Source of the DNA: Bacteroidales bacterium
Lineage (GTDB): Bacteria; Bacteroidota; Bacteroidia; Bacteroidales; VadinHA17
Length of the DNA: 35,832 bases
Direction: 5' to 3'
Assembly: GCA_021157415.1 (NCBI GenBank)
Contig: JAGGWN010000016.1
Location: 1-35,832, forward strand
A model generated the notes under the pieces. The model did no database searches, had not been told where the DNA came from, and was given only the letters and a program-made list of their open reading frames with translations. Each line of letters opens with the position of its first letter. Position 1 is the first letter of the stretch. This document shows, in pieces, positions 24,556 through 32,892 of the stretch. The translations under genes and the position numbers were made by a program.

Positions 24556-25335
24556 TCAATGGAGCTTCACCAGTTTGCCTGCCAGCCTTTTCCCCGCTGT
24601 GGAAACAAAATAGGGATAGACACCGGGGTATAATGCCGCTCCGGTAAACCTGAAATAATTTTTCCCCGGCCGGGAATATAATCTCTCCCGGTATATCACT
24701 TGTCCGGACAGATCATAGACTACCAGTTCCGCATTTTTAGGATCAGCTGTTGTAAAGCCTATTTTTACAGACTCCCTGAAAGGATTGGGGCGGGGATTTA
24801 TCAGGGAAAATCCGGTACCCTTTCTCTCAGGCAGGAAGGAAGGCTCCGAAACGACGATGAAAACAGAGGTGCTGTCGTGCTGGGGGTTCATCTTCACTTC
24901 TCCCAAAATGTCCGACCAGATATATGGGATCACGGAAATGTCAATGTAAAAAGTACCGGTGTCAGTGGGTGTTCCACTGATCAAAACACAATACATCGTA
25001 TCCGGGAAAAAAATATTGGTGTCGGTGGAATAGGTAATCCCCGGAGGGAGGTTGGCAATGGTATCTATTTCGATTCTTGTTATTTTCACGCCGGAGTTTC
25101 CGATAAATGCAGAATCAGGAGCGATAAAAGTGACAGGTTGATAGTATGCTTCTCCCAGGAAGGCACCGGCAAGCGTGTCGGGACATACCTGCCCCGGGGT
25201 GCCAACATCTATACAACCGGTGTCAGGTGTGCACTGAGCGGAAACCCAGGCAGAAATGCTTAAGAACAAACCGGCCAGAAACAACTGTTTCACTTTTGTA
25301 AGAGCGTGTTTTCGTATAATGGAATTTGTTTCCAT
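24556..25335 (-). CDS. Secreted protein with type IX secretion sorting domain
   Basis: A 259-aa exported protein. The signal peptide is KQLFLAGLFLSISAWVSAQ before Cys-Thr-Pro. A Cys-containing beta domain (about 25-170) holds putative-Ig-like blocks such as LPPGITYSTDTN and LISGTPTDTGTFYIDISV. The C-terminal 75 residues are a type A T9SS sorting domain (NPRPNPFRESVKIGF ... LVVYDLSGQVIY ... GKRLAGKLVKLH), so it is carried to the cell surface or released. Function is unknown. ATG 25335 was preferred to ATG 25368 because it places the charged n-region properly before the hydrophobic core. A small coiled-coil ORF lies just upstream on the same strand and the TonB receptor gene is convergent, 5 bp away. 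Confidence 0.88.
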   Translation of the reverse strand: METNSIIRKHALTKVKQLFLAGLFLSISAWVSAQCTPDTGCIDVGTPGQVCPDTLAGAFLGEAYYQPVTFIAPDSAFIGNSGVKITRIEIDTIANLPPGITYSTDTNIFFPDTMYCVLISGTPTDTGTFYIDISVIPYIWSDILGEVKMNPQHDSTSVFIVVSEPSFLPERKGTGFSLINPRPNPFRESVKIGFTTADPKNAELVVYDLSGQVIYRERLYSRPGKNYFRFTGAALYPGVYPYFVSTAGKRLAGKLVKLH

Positions 25336-25373
25336 ACCTTTTATTTTAATTAAACAAAAAGCAATCATCTTCT

Positions 25374-25538
25374 TTATTGGTTCAGATAAAGGACTTTTTT
25401 CCTTTTTTCCTCGATCTCTTTTAAATCTTTATCCAGTTTCTCTTTTTTCCGGCTGAGTTTCTTCAGTTCTTTCTGAGTCTCGATAAGCTGAGAAAAAGGA
25501 TTCAAAGATTTTAACCATACTTTCAGCCTGCTCCCCAT
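25374..25538 (-). CDS. Small highly charged, probably coiled-coil protein (54 aa)
   Basis: A 54-codon ORF reading MGSRLKVWLKSLNPFSQLI and then a lysine- and glutamate-rich helix (ETQKELKKLSRKKEKLDKDL...) with leucines at regular intervals, ending KKVLYLNQ. The amphipathic, charged heptad-like pattern suggests a genuine coiled-coil peptide. It stops 38 bp before the preferred start of the T9SS cargo gene (5 bp before the alternative start). An 87-codon ORF in another frame overlaps it but lacks protein-like composition. No homologue is recognised; the evidence is composition and position only. Confidence 0.5.
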   Translation of the reverse strand: MGSRLKVWLKSLNPFSQLIETQKELKKLSRKKEKLDKDLKEIEEKRKKVLYLNQ

Positions 25539-25761
25539 TGTCGTCTAATTCTTTATTCTTCACAAGGTTACAAATAATTATTAAATAAAACAAGAGGTCA
25601 AAGGTTTTGATGAATGTTTTATGTGAAAAAGAGATATTTTTCCGGGAATGATTTTGCAAAATGAAAGAAAATTTGTATCTTAACACAACCAAAGTGTTCT
25701 TAGGAAGTTGCCCTCGTTCTTTGATATATACTTATTTGTTTAATTGTAAAATGCATGTGTT

Positions 25762-26184
25762 ATGGGTAAAATGACAGGAGTCTGGCTGGATAGTGAAAAA
25801 GCGTATGTGATCACCCTCGGTAACGGAACGACAGCCATTGAGGAGATCGACTCTCCGGTAGAAACAAGAGTTCGCATAGAGGGAGAAAAAAAACAGTATT
25901 CCCGGGTGGGAGGTATGTTCGTAAATCCCCAGAAGAAAAAAACAAAGCGTCATGAGCAGCAGTTAAAAAAGTATTATAATCTGATCATCAGTAAGGTTAA
26001 GGATGCCGAGGCCATCTATATTTTCGGTCCTTCCAATATACCCAAAAGGTTTTATAAAGAGTTGTTACAGGATAAGCATCTGGCCCCCAAGGTGGCGGGT
26101 ATGGAAACCGAAGGTAAGCTTACGCGGAACCAGATGATTGCCAAGGTAAAACAGGTTTTTGCAGAAAGAAAACTAACGGCCTGA
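25762..26184 (+). CDS. eRF1-domain-like (baeRF / host-attachment-type) protein
   Basis: A 140-aa cytoplasmic protein beginning MGKMTGVWLDSEKAYVITL, with a basic linker (QKKKTKRHEQQLKKYY, about 57-72) and a C-terminal alpha/beta unit EAIYIFGPSNIPKRFYKEL. It resembles the domain-3 motif (hydrophobic-GPG...K..f...l) of archaeal/eukaryotic release factor 1, found in bacterial baeRF and host-attachment-type proteins. These are thought, from family studies, to interact with ribosomes; here that is inference. Small proteins of this type are common in Bacteroidota. It has a strong bidirectional terminator 23 bp downstream. No partner gene is adjacent. Confidence 0.6.
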   Translation: MGKMTGVWLDSEKAYVITLGNGTTAIEEIDSPVETRVRIEGEKKQYSRVGGMFVNPQKKKTKRHEQQLKKYYNLIISKVKDAEAIYIFGPSNIPKRFYKELLQDKHLAPKVAGMETEGKLTRNQMIAKVKQVFAERKLTA

Positions 26185-26207
26185 GATACAAATAATAATG
26201 TAGTTAT

Positions 26208-26241
26208 AAAAAAACCCGGTCCGATAAGACCGGGTTTTTTT
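26208..26241. terminator. Intrinsic terminator, symmetric (bidirectional)
   Basis: ACCCGGTC (26214-26221) pairs with GACCGGGT (26228-26235), loop CGATAA. A run of A precedes it (26208-26213) and a run of T follows (26236-26241), so it can stop transcription in both directions, ending the eRF1-like gene and any readthrough from the trmD side. Confidence 0.9.
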
Positions 26242-26265
26242 ATTTTGTTTCTACTGCTTTTCTCA

Positions 26266-26418
26266 ATGCAAATTTTGACAGAACCGGGACGGGATCTTAT
26301 GAATGATCGTAGTTTCGATGACTGGGCAGATGATTTAATCCGTGAGATGATGAATCCTGCCATCAGTCTCATTGAAATTGAGAGTATGGGGGTGGTTAGA
26401 TGGGGATCATTGCTTTGA
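26266..26418 (+). CDS. Possible 50-aa small protein between terminator and trmD
   Basis: A 50-codon ORF, MQILTEPGRDLMNDRSFDDW and then ADDLIREMMNPAISLIEIES and MGVVRWGSLL, ending 3 bp before the convergent trmD stop. Composition is balanced and protein-like, with an acidic helix followed by a hydrophobic tail. A later ATG at 26299 would give 39 aa. There is no recognised family, no strong promoter and no ribosome-binding site, and it begins only 24 bp after a strong terminator, so expression is doubtful. Confidence 0.25.
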   Translation: MQILTEPGRDLMNDRSFDDWADDLIREMMNPAISLIEIESMGVVRWGSLL

Positions 26419-26421
26419 TGG

Positions 26422-27129
26422 TTAGGATATTTCAGGATCTGTCCCTTCTTCCGTTTTTTTCCACAGGTCGGGACGGTTTGCTTTGGTTTTTTGCATGGAC
26501 TGTTCCAGGCGCCACTGTTCTATTTCTTTCTGGTTGCCGGAAAGCAGGACGGGAGGTACCTTCCAGTCACGGAACATTTCAGGCCGCGTATAAACAGGAG
26601 GAGCCAGCAAATGATCCTGAAAAGAATCGGTCAGGGCGGATGTTTCGTCGTTCAGCACACCCGGAATGAGCCTGATTACAGCATCTGTAATGACAGCAGC
26701 CGCCAGTTCGCCGGCCGAAAGCACATAATCCCCTATGGAGAGTTCCAGGGTAATCAGATGATCCCGGATCCGTTGGTCGATGCCTTTATAATGCCCGCAG
26801 AGAATAATGATATTTTTTAAGGTAGATAACCGGTTGGCGGTTTGCTGATTGAAGGGTTTTCCGTCGGGGGTGACGTAAATGATTTCGTCATAATCTCTTT
26901 CTTTTTGCAATTTCTCCAGCACCTTGAAAACCGGTCCGATCTTGATCACCATGCCGGCTTCTCCCCCATAGGCGTAATCATCCACACTTTTATATTTATC
27001 CTCCGTATAATCACGAAGAGAATGAACGTGAATTTCGGCAATGCCCTTGTTTTGAGCCCTCTGAACAATAGACTGGTTTAACGGTCCTTCCAGTATTTCA
27101 GGAACCACGGCGATGATGTCTATTCGCAT
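26422..27129 (-). CDS. trmD: tRNA (guanine-N1)-methyltransferase TrmD
   Basis: A 235-aa SAM-dependent enzyme that methylates G37 of tRNAs with G36G37, which prevents +1 frameshifting. It is a SPOUT-fold protein: the N-terminus is [13 protein letters not shown], followed by [12 protein letters not shown] (substrate loop), the trefoil-knot blocks [12 protein letters not shown] and [13 protein letters not shown], and the C-terminal [16 protein letters not shown]. Length is normal. ATG 27129 was chosen because it gives the standard family start, over an in-frame ATG at 27165 that adds 12 unlikely residues. It is not in the usual rpsP-rimM-trmD-rplS operon here; upstream (41 bp) is a secreted protein gene on the same strand. 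Confidence 0.97.
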   Translation of the reverse strand: MRIDIIAVVPEILEGPLNQSIVQRAQNKGIAEIHVHSLRDYTEDKYKSVDDYAYGGEAGMVIKIGPVFKVLEKLQKERDYDEIIYVTPDGKPFNQQTANRLSTLKNIIILCGHYKGIDQRIRDHLITLELSIGDYVLSAGELAAAVITDAVIRLIPGVLNDETSALTDSFQDHLLAPPVYTRPEMFRDWKVPPVLLSGNQKEIEQWRLEQSMQKTKANRPDLWKKTEEGTDPEIS

Positions 27130-27170
27130 AATGTACATTTTATATTTTTCCGGGTGCAAAATCATGCACC

Positions 27171-28136
27171 TTATCTTTTTATACTATCCCTTTCGATCTC
27201 AAGCAAATCGTGTTTCACCTCCGGGTTTGCAATCGGGATCCTGGTATATTTTGCAATCTCATCCAGTTTGTCTCCCGGCCGGTAGTCTTTTAACAAATAA
27301 TAATGAGCCAGCCGGTCGGGAAGGGCATATTTGATAAAAAAACGATCCTGATCACTGAATACCACATACCCTGAAGCTTCCGATTCAACTTCCGGTAATT
27401 CTTTGCGGAAAAAATATCCTTTCCTGCCACTGAGTTTGCGAAAATATTCTTCCCGGTTCTCTCCATGTTCTCCGTAAGTTACAAAACGATTTCCTTTTTT
27501 CATGACGGCCACAACCTGGGGCTCGGCTGTCAACTCTTCCACATAGTGATTATTATTGAAAAGATGTTGCTGCCGGATGTCCAGTTGCCAGAGCCCTTCA
27601 ATTTTATCCAGTTGGTTTTTTCTTGTGTAAAAATATTTCATGAAAGCGTCCTGACTCCGGTAAGGAGCAGAATCCAAGGCATTCCGGTCTTTTCCATTGT
27701 TGACATGTACCCCGTAGAAGTTCATGCCTCCCGGTTCTTTTTCGATTATATTGATTTTATAGATATCCGGTTCCAGGGGGGGGAAATATAAGTGGAAGGT
27801 TATGTCATCCCGTTCGGTAGTGGTAACTTTGATATATCTCGGACAAATGGTAATGTTTTTAGCCATCACTAAGTATTTCCGGACATCCATGCCAGTAGGG
27901 GTGATATAGGATTTGTTGCTTACACAAATCCAGTCTCCCTGGGTGGAATTTTCTGTCTTATAGGGGACATAGTAAAAATCAATGATAGTAAAAGCATCAG
28001 TAAGTTCAACTTTGGCGATCTCCACCCTTTTCTGGTTTTTTGCCTTGTCTATCTCCGGAAAAATAGTAACCTGTGCCGCCACCGGCAGAAACAGTATCCA
28101 AAAGAAAATAACAGTCTTTATTTTTATGGTACACAT
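27171..28136 (-). CDS. Secreted protein of unknown function
   Basis: A 321-aa exported protein with a signal peptide [22 protein letters not shown]. The mature part shows an N-terminal beta domain ([20 protein letters not shown], then [20 protein letters not shown]) of the kind seen in Bacteroidota envelope proteins, and a second region [22 protein letters not shown], lipocalin-like in pattern. A charged C-terminal tail ends IERDSIKR. No family is firmly recognised. ATG 28136 was chosen as it starts the signal peptide; an upstream ATG at 28190 adds 18 residues. It lies 41 bp upstream of trmD on the same strand and is divergent from the AraC-type regulator gene across 212 bp. Confidence 0.7.
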   Translation of the reverse strand: MCTIKIKTVIFFWILFLPVAAQVTIFPEIDKAKNQKRVEIAKVELTDAFTIIDFYYVPYKTENSTQGDWICVSNKSYITPTGMDVRKYLVMAKNITICPRYIKVTTTERDDITFHLYFPPLEPDIYKINIIEKEPGGMNFYGVHVNNGKDRNALDSAPYRSQDAFMKYFYTRKNQLDKIEGLWQLDIRQQHLFNNNHYVEELTAEPQVVAVMKKGNRFVTYGEHGENREEYFRKLSGRKGYFFRKELPEVESEASGYVVFSDQDRFFIKYALPDRLAHYYLLKDYRPGDKLDEIAKYTRIPIANPEVKHDLLEIERDSIKR

Positions 28137-28318
28137 CCCCGTTTCCAGTGTGAATTTTGTATTAAAATAATTCATGTTCGTTTCATGCAAACATACACAG
28201 ACTGCATGAAAAAATGTATAAGCAAGTTCCTTCTGACCATTATAATTATAATCAATATTTTTTCAGAGGAAATTTAGTAATTTTTTTCATGTTCGAAACA
28301 ATTTATATTTTCGAGTGT

Positions 28319-28326
28319 TATCTTTG
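28319..28326 (+). promoter_or_regulatory. -7 element before the AraC-type regulator gene
   Basis: TATCTTTG matches TAnnTTTG exactly, 22 bp before the ATG at 28349. The upstream -33 region is AT-rich without a clear TTTG. Confidence 0.55.
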
Positions 28327-28348
28327 AACGGTTTTATATCATTGTTTA

Positions 28349-29488
28349 ATGGAGCCTGTGTTGTATATAGGAATTGTCCAGTCGTTTTTTGCCGGTTTGA
28401 TGATTGCGACAAAAAAGCCACAACAGTTGCATGACAGGATCATGGCGGGATGGTTGTTTCTGATCTCCCTGGAGATGATCTTCGCTTTGAGCAAGGAGTA
28501 TTACCAGCAGCTCCTTGCATTTACGTTTATCCCATTTACCTATGGGCCTTTAATGTATTTATATACCAAATTCCTCATCAGCGAGAAACCCCGTTTTAGC
28601 TGGAAAAACTGGCTGCATTTTATCCCTTTTGTGGTTTTTCTGGTGCTGACTTTCGTTTACCGGCAGGAGAAGGTGATTGCCCTGGATCACTATTTTGAAC
28701 ATGACAAGCTTTTCTGGTTACGCATGACCTATGGAATTTCTTTTTTTATTTCCATAACGGTTTATAGTGCCCTCACATTTGACATGATCAAAAAACACCA
28801 GCGGAAAATACGGGATCTCTATTCCTTTACCTCGGAAAAAATCACACTGAACTGGTTGAAAGGGGTCTCCATCAGTTTTTCCATCACCTACCTGGCCATG
28901 TTCATTGCCGGAGCCTTCAATATGATCAGCGGAGATACTTCTACCGACCCGCTTCTGTTTTCCTACATCGGACTGACCCTGTTTGCATTTGCTTTTAGTA
29001 TCTATGGGTATAAACAGCAGGAGATTTATAAACTTTACGGGATTACCGGACGTGGGAATGAAGATGCAAATGGACACAGAGGGAAAAACCGATCGGGCAC
29101 CAAATACCGCCGTTCGGGCCTGAAAGAGGCAGAAGCCCGGAAGTATCTGCAGCAACTGTTAAAACTTATGGAAGAGGAACAACCTTACCTTGACGGGGAG
29201 CTGTCCATACAGGACCTGACCGTGCGTCTGAATATTCCCAGACATTACCTTACACAGATCCTGAATGAAAAACTGAACAAAAATTTTTATTCGTTCGTGA
29301 ATGAATACCGGGTGAAAAAGGTAATCCGCATGATGAAGGACCCGCAATACAAAAATTATACATTGCTGGCACTTGCGCTCGAGGCCGGCTTTAATTCAAA
29401 ATCTTCGTTTAATAATATTTTCAAAAACTATACGGGTTATACCCCGTCTGAGTACAGGGAGAAGAAGGATCTGTTACCGGAAAGCTGA
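28349..29488 (+). CDS. Membrane-anchored AraC-family transcriptional regulator
   Basis: A 379-aa protein with an N-terminal membrane domain of about seven hydrophobic helices (1-230, for example IGIVQSFFAGLMIA, WLFLISLEMIFAL, NWLHFIPFVVFLVLTFVY, YGISFFISITVYSAL). A basic linker (about 231-260) leads to a C-terminal AraC HTH domain (about 290-375), with LSIQDLTVRLNIPRHYLTQIL as the first helix-turn-helix and LLALALEAGFNSKSSFNNIFK followed by YTGYTPSEYR as the second. This architecture is common in Bacteroidota, where the membrane part is thought to sense an envelope or extracellular cue. Target genes are unknown; the divergent secreted-protein gene is a natural candidate by position only. It precedes the thrS operon by 111 bp. 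Confidence 0.93.
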   Translation: MEPVLYIGIVQSFFAGLMIATKKPQQLHDRIMAGWLFLISLEMIFALSKEYYQQLLAFTFIPFTYGPLMYLYTKFLISEKPRFSWKNWLHFIPFVVFLVLTFVYRQEKVIALDHYFEHDKLFWLRMTYGISFFISITVYSALTFDMIKKHQRKIRDLYSFTSEKITLNWLKGVSISFSITYLAMFIAGAFNMISGDTSTDPLLFSYIGLTLFAFAFSIYGYKQQEIYKLYGITGRGNEDANGHRGKNRSGTKYRRSGLKEAEARKYLQQLLKLMEEEQPYLDGELSIQDLTVRLNIPRHYLTQILNEKLNKNFYSFVNEYRVKKVIRMMKDPQYKNYTLLALALEAGFNSKSSFNNIFKNYTGYTPSEYREKKDLLPES

Positions 29489-29563
29489 AGACCAACGGTT
29501 GAATTTTGTCACATCTTTGTTGCTTTTCTCTTTTTACTTTAAATCTTTTGCTTTATATTTCAT

Positions 29564-29571
29564 TATCTTTG
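29564..29571 (+). promoter_or_regulatory. -7 element of the thrS-infC-rpmI-rplT operon
   Basis: TATCTTTG matches TAnnTTTG, 28 bp before the thrS ATG. A TTTTG at 29546-29550 is only 13 bp upstream, so the -33 element is not ideal. Confidence 0.6.
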
Positions 29572-29599
29572 CCCATTATTTTTCAGATAGCAAAGAGAT

Positions 29600-31537
29600 A
29601 TGATCAAGATAACCTTTCCTGACGGACATACACAGGCATTTCCTGAAGGCATAACGGGTCTGGAGATTGCCCGGAGCATACATCCCGGTTTGGCTAAAAA
29701 AGCGCTCGCCATTACGGTCAACGGAGAAGTGTGGGATTTGACCCGGCCCATTCATGAAGATGCGGTGATCCGTATCCACACATGGGATGATGAGGAGGGG
29801 AAACATGCTTTTTGGCATTCTTCGGCACACCTGATGGCAGAAGCCCTGGAAGCTTTGTATCCAGGCATAAAATTCGGCATCGGCCCGGCCATTGATAATG
29901 GCTTTTATTATGATGTGGATCCGGGCGACGGGGTGGTAATTACCGAAGCTGATCTGCCACGTATCGAACAGAAAATGAAAGAGCTGGCGCGCCAGAAGAA
30001 CCAATATCGGCGAAAAGTGGTTTCAAAAAAAGAAGCCCTGGAATTTTTCCAATCCAAAGGAGATGAATATAAGGTGGAGTTGATCAACGACCTGACCGAT
30101 CAGGAGATCACTTTCTATAATCAGGGAAATTTTACGGACCTGTGTCGCGGGCCTCATCTGCCAGGTACCGAACCGATCAAAGCCATCAAACTGTTGAATG
30201 TGGCCGGGGCTTACTGGCGGGGTGATGAAAACCGCAAGCAACTGACACGTATCTATGGGATCACGTTCCCAAAACAATCCATGCTGGAAGAATATCTGGT
30301 GTGGCTGGAGGAAGCAAAAAAAAGAGATCACCGCCGCATCGGCAGGGAGCTCGAATTGTTCACCTTCAGCCAGCGTGTGGGGCAGGGCTTGCCCCTTTGG
30401 CTTCCCAAAGGAGCCCAGCTGAGGGAAAGACTGGAAAATTATCTGAAAAAAATACAAAAAGACTTTGGCTATGAACCGGTCATTACCCCGCATATAGGAC
30501 AAAAAGCATTGTATGTTACTTCCGGCCATTATGAAAAATATGGTCAGGATTCTTTCCAGCCTATTAAAACACCGGTGAAAGGGGAAGAATTTCTGCTGAA
30601 ACCCATGAACTGCCCTCACCACTGTGAGATATACCGCTCCAAACCTCATACCTACAAAGAATTGCCTGTACGATATGCCGAATTCGGTACGGTATATCGC
30701 TATGAACAAAGCGGTGAACTGCACGGACTGACCAGGGTAAGGGGATTCACACAGGATGATGCACACATATTCTGCCGTCCCGATCAGTTGAAAGACGAAT
30801 TTATGAAGGTCATTGATATTGTCTTTTTAATATTTAATAAACTTCATTTTGAGCATTTTACCGCTCAGATTTCTTTGCGCGATCCAGAAGACCGGGAAAA
30901 GTATATCGGGAGTGACGAAAACTGGGACAAGGCTGAAAAAGCCATCATCGAGGCTTGTGAAGAAAAGGGACTGAAGACTACTACGGTGCTGGGAGAAGCC
31001 GCTTTCTATGGCCCCAAGCTGGACTTTATGGTGAAGGATGCTTTGAGCCGGGAATGGCAGCTGGGAACAATCCAGGTGGATTATAACCTCCCGGAACGCT
31101 TTGACCTTGAATACATCGGCGCCGACGACAAGAGACACAGACCCGTGATGATTCACCGGGCACCTTTCGGCTCTATGGAACGTTTCGTTGCTGTCCTGAT
31201 CGAACATACTGCCGGTAAATTTCCGCTTTGGCTGGCCCCAGATCAGGTTATTATCCTGCCTATCAGTGAAAAATATAATGATTATGCAAAAAAAGTTTTA
31301 AATTTTCTAAATAATTCCGATATTCGCACCCTGATTGATGAACGGAATGAGAAAATAGGTAAGAAGATAAGAGACAGTGAGTTAAAGAAGATTCCCTACT
31401 TGCTGATCGTTGGGGAAAAAGAAGAAACAAGTGAGTCTGTTTCTGTTCGAAGACAGGGAAAAGGGAATGTGGGCAGCATGAAAACGGAGGAATTTGTCCG
31501 TTTTCTTAAAGAAAAGATTGAAAAAGAGAATGAATAA
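29600..31537 (+). CDS. thrS: Threonyl-tRNA synthetase
   Basis: A 645-aa class II aminoacyl-tRNA synthetase that charges tRNA-Thr and edits mischarged serine. Domains are TGS (about 1-62), the editing domain with HSSAH (73-77) and the later zinc-binding His/Cys set ([11 protein letters not shown]), and the catalytic core (about 245-535) with the Zn site in [12 protein letters not shown], motif 2 near [25 protein letters not shown] and motif 3 in [11 protein letters not shown]. The anticodon domain starts at [19 protein letters not shown]. Length is full. It heads an operon with infC (26-bp gap), rpmI and rplT. No large leader structure is evident in the short 5' region. Confidence 0.98.
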   Translation: MIKITFPDGHTQAFPEGITGLEIARSIHPGLAKKALAITVNGEVWDLTRPIHEDAVIRIHTWDDEEGKHAFWHSSAHLMAEALEALYPGIKFGIGPAIDNGFYYDVDPGDGVVITEADLPRIEQKMKELARQKNQYRRKVVSKKEALEFFQSKGDEYKVELINDLTDQEITFYNQGNFTDLCRGPHLPGTEPIKAIKLLNVAGAYWRGDENRKQLTRIYGITFPKQSMLEEYLVWLEEAKKRDHRRIGRELELFTFSQRVGQGLPLWLPKGAQLRERLENYLKKIQKDFGYEPVITPHIGQKALYVTSGHYEKYGQDSFQPIKTPVKGEEFLLKPMNCPHHCEIYRSKPHTYKELPVRYAEFGTVYRYEQSGELHGLTRVRGFTQDDAHIFCRPDQLKDEFMKVIDIVFLIFNKLHFEHFTAQISLRDPEDREKYIGSDENWDKAEKAIIEACEEKGLKTTTVLGEAAFYGPKLDFMVKDALSREWQLGTIQVDYNLPERFDLEYIGADDKRHRPVMIHRAPFGSMERFVAVLIEHTAGKFPLWLAPDQVIILPISEKYNDYAKKVLNFLNNSDIRTLIDERNEKIGKKIRDSELKKIPYLLIVGEKEETSESVSVRRQGKGNVGSMKTEEFVRFLKEKIEKENE

Positions 31538-31548
31538 ATAACCAAAAC

Positions 31549-31555
31549 AAGGAGG
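31549..31555 (+). promoter_or_regulatory. Strong Shine-Dalgarno site of infC
   Basis: AAGGAGG lies 8 nt before the proposed AUA start codon (31564-31566). Genes around it lack such a match, as is normal in this phylum, so it supports initiation at the AUA rather than at an ATG 84 nt further on. Confidence 0.8.
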
Positions 31556-31563
31556 ACTAGACC

Positions 31564-32109
31564 ATAGCTTATAACAGAAACAAAAACCGGAAAGTCGTAC
31601 TCAGATACCGGGTCAATGATCGCATACGCGCACGGACAGTACGTCTGGTGGGTGATAATGTGGACACCGGGGTGTATTCTTTGCAGGAAGCTTTGAAGAT
31701 TGCCGATGATCTGGAACTGGATCTGGTGGAGATATCTCCCAAAGCTGATCCTCCGGTATGTAAGATCGTGGATTATCAGAAGTTTCTTTATCAGCAAAAA
31801 AAGAAACAAAAAGAGATTAAGGCGAAAACGACCAAGATCATTGTTAAGGAGATCCGTTTTGGTCCGAATACCGATGAGCATGATTATAACTTTAAGTTGA
31901 AACATGCAGAGAAGTTTTTGGAGGACGGTGCAAAGGTGAAGGCTTTTGTGTTTTTCAAAGGAAGAACCATCCTGTTCAAGGAAAAAGGAGAGATTCTGTT
32001 GCTGAGACTGGCGCAGGACCTGGAAGAAATTGCCAAGGTGGAACAACTTCCCAAGCTGGAAGGAAAGCGGATGATCATGATCCTGTCACCGAAATTGAAA
32101 AAGAAATAG
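31564..32109 (+). CDS. infC: Translation initiation factor IF-3, starting at AUA
   Basis: A 181-aa IF-3, which binds the 30S subunit, checks the start codon and prevents early joining of subunits. The frame is open upstream of the first ATG (31648) and gives [20 protein letters not shown], the expected IF-3 N-terminus, from a codon ATA at 31564 directly after a perfect Shine-Dalgarno. IF-3 genes in other bacteria use AUU or related rare codons, which IF-3 itself discriminates against to control its level. The N-domain (about 10-80, [15 protein letters not shown] and [12 protein letters not shown]) and C-domain ([25 protein letters not shown] ... [12 protein letters not shown]) are both complete. 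Starting at 31648 would delete 28 conserved residues. It is 26 bp after thrS and 34 bp before rpmI. Confidence 0.93.
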   Translation: MAYNRNKNRKVVLRYRVNDRIRARTVRLVGDNVDTGVYSLQEALKIADDLELDLVEISPKADPPVCKIVDYQKFLYQQKKKQKEIKAKTTKIIVKEIRFGPNTDEHDYNFKLKHAEKFLEDGAKVKAFVFFKGRTILFKEKGEILLLRLAQDLEEIAKVEQLPKLEGKRMIMILSPKLKKK

Positions 32110-32143
32110 ATAACAGATTCAATAAACTTAAAAGAGAGAAGCA

Positions 32144-32341
32144 ATGCCTAAGATGAAAACAAATCCGGGTGCCAAGAAGAGATTCTCACTCACCGGAACC
32201 GGTAAGATCAAGAGAAAACATGCGTACAAAAGTCATATCCTGACAAAAAAAGAGACAAAAAGGAAAAGGAACCTGACGTACTTTACGTTGGTCCACAAAG
32301 CCGATTTGTCCAATGTAAAGCGGTTGCTCGCGATGAAGTAA
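32144..32341 (+). CDS. rpmI: 50S ribosomal protein L35
   Basis: A 65-aa basic ribosomal protein with the family start [20 protein letters not shown] and the core [24 protein letters not shown]. It is in the universal infC-rpmI-rplT arrangement. A purine-rich stretch (AAAGAGAGAAG) precedes the ATG. A structured RNA of 71 nt follows before rplT. Confidence 0.98.
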   Translation: MPKMKTNPGAKKRFSLTGTGKIKRKHAYKSHILTKKETKRKRNLTYFTLVHKADLSNVKRLLAMK

Positions 32342-32356
32342 TTATTTTGTTTAATC

Positions 32357-32427
32357 GGGTGGCACAGCCCTAAAGGGTTCCGGCCCGTCAGCCTGTAAGG
32401 CTGGCTCTCCGGAAACGCTGACCATCC
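32357..32427 (+). ncRNA. Predicted structured leader of rplT (possible L20 autoregulatory RNA)
   Basis: The 101-nt rpmI-rplT gap folds by eye into a closed structure. The outer stem is GGGTGG (32357-32362) with CCATCC (32422-32427). A hairpin has arms AGCCC/GGGTT around TAAA (32366-32379). A stem TTCCGG (32378-32383) with CCGGAA (32409-32414) encloses a hairpin GTCAGCC/GGCTGGC (32387-32393, 32399-32405), loop TGTAA. The first hairpin and the TTCCGG stem share two bases. L20 binds its own mRNA in other bacteria, so autoregulation is the natural reading; whether this matches a named leader family must be searched. The rplT ATG is 15 nt after the outer stem. Confidence 0.65.
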
Positions 32428-32442
32428 CAAAATGGAAAAACC

Positions 32443-32790
32443 ATGCCAAGATCAGTAAACAGTGTTGCGTCACACAGAAAACGCAAAAAGATCCTCAAAG
32501 AAACCCGCGGGTATTGGGGACGCAGGAAAAATGTCTATACGGTAGCTAAAAACGCCCTGGAAAAAGGACTGAGTTATGCTTACCGTGACAGGCGAAACAA
32601 AAAACGCAGTTTCAGAGCGCTCTGGATACAACGTATCAATGCCGGCGTAAGACAATATGATATGTCTTATTCTGAATTTATAGGAAAACTGAATAAGAAA
32701 GGAATTGTCCTGAGCCGGAAGGTGCTCGCCGACCTGGCTATGAATGAGCCCAAAGCCTTTGAAGCGGTCGTAAAAGCAGTGAAAGACTGA
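32443..32790 (+). CDS. rplT: 50S ribosomal protein L20
   Basis: A 115-aa ribosomal protein that binds 23S rRNA early in assembly. It has the family pattern: [72 protein letters not shown]. It is the last gene of the thrS operon and is followed by a terminator. L20 is the usual autoregulator of this operon, which fits the structured RNA directly upstream. Confidence 0.98.
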   Translation: MPRSVNSVASHRKRKKILKETRGYWGRRKNVYTVAKNALEKGLSYAYRDRRNKKRSFRALWIQRINAGVRQYDMSYSEFIGKLNKKGIVLSRKVLADLAMNEPKAFEAVVKAVKD

Positions 32791-32811
32791 GTGTTTTTAT
32801 ACCATCCATAG

Positions 32812-32842
32812 AAAGGGAGGCTTAAGAGCTTCCCTTTTTTTT
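32812..32842 (+). terminator. Intrinsic terminator of the thrS-infC-rpmI-rplT operon
   Basis: GGGAGGCT (32815-32822) pairs with AGCTTCCC (32827-32834), one G-U, loop TAAG, followed by eight T (32835-32842). Confidence 0.9.
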
Positions 32843-32863
32843 CATAATCCTTGTGTTTATCAC

Positions 32864-32871
32864 TATTTTTG
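32864..32871 (+). promoter_or_regulatory. -7 element of dapB
   Basis: TATTTTTG matches TAnnTTTG, 21 bp before the dapB ATG. It lies after the TTG codon at 32851, so that upstream start cannot be on this transcript. Confidence 0.6.
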
Positions 32872-32892
32872 CCTGATCCAAATCATACAATC

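Noticed and set aside
25429-25692. An 87-codon minus-strand ORF (MVVLRYKFSFILQ...)
   Set aside because: It starts in AT-rich promoter-like DNA and its second half is the out-of-frame shadow of the charged 54-aa ORF.
32851-32892. A TTG start extending DapB by 14 residues
   Set aside because: It lies upstream of the -7 box at 32864-32871 and the extension is not family-like.
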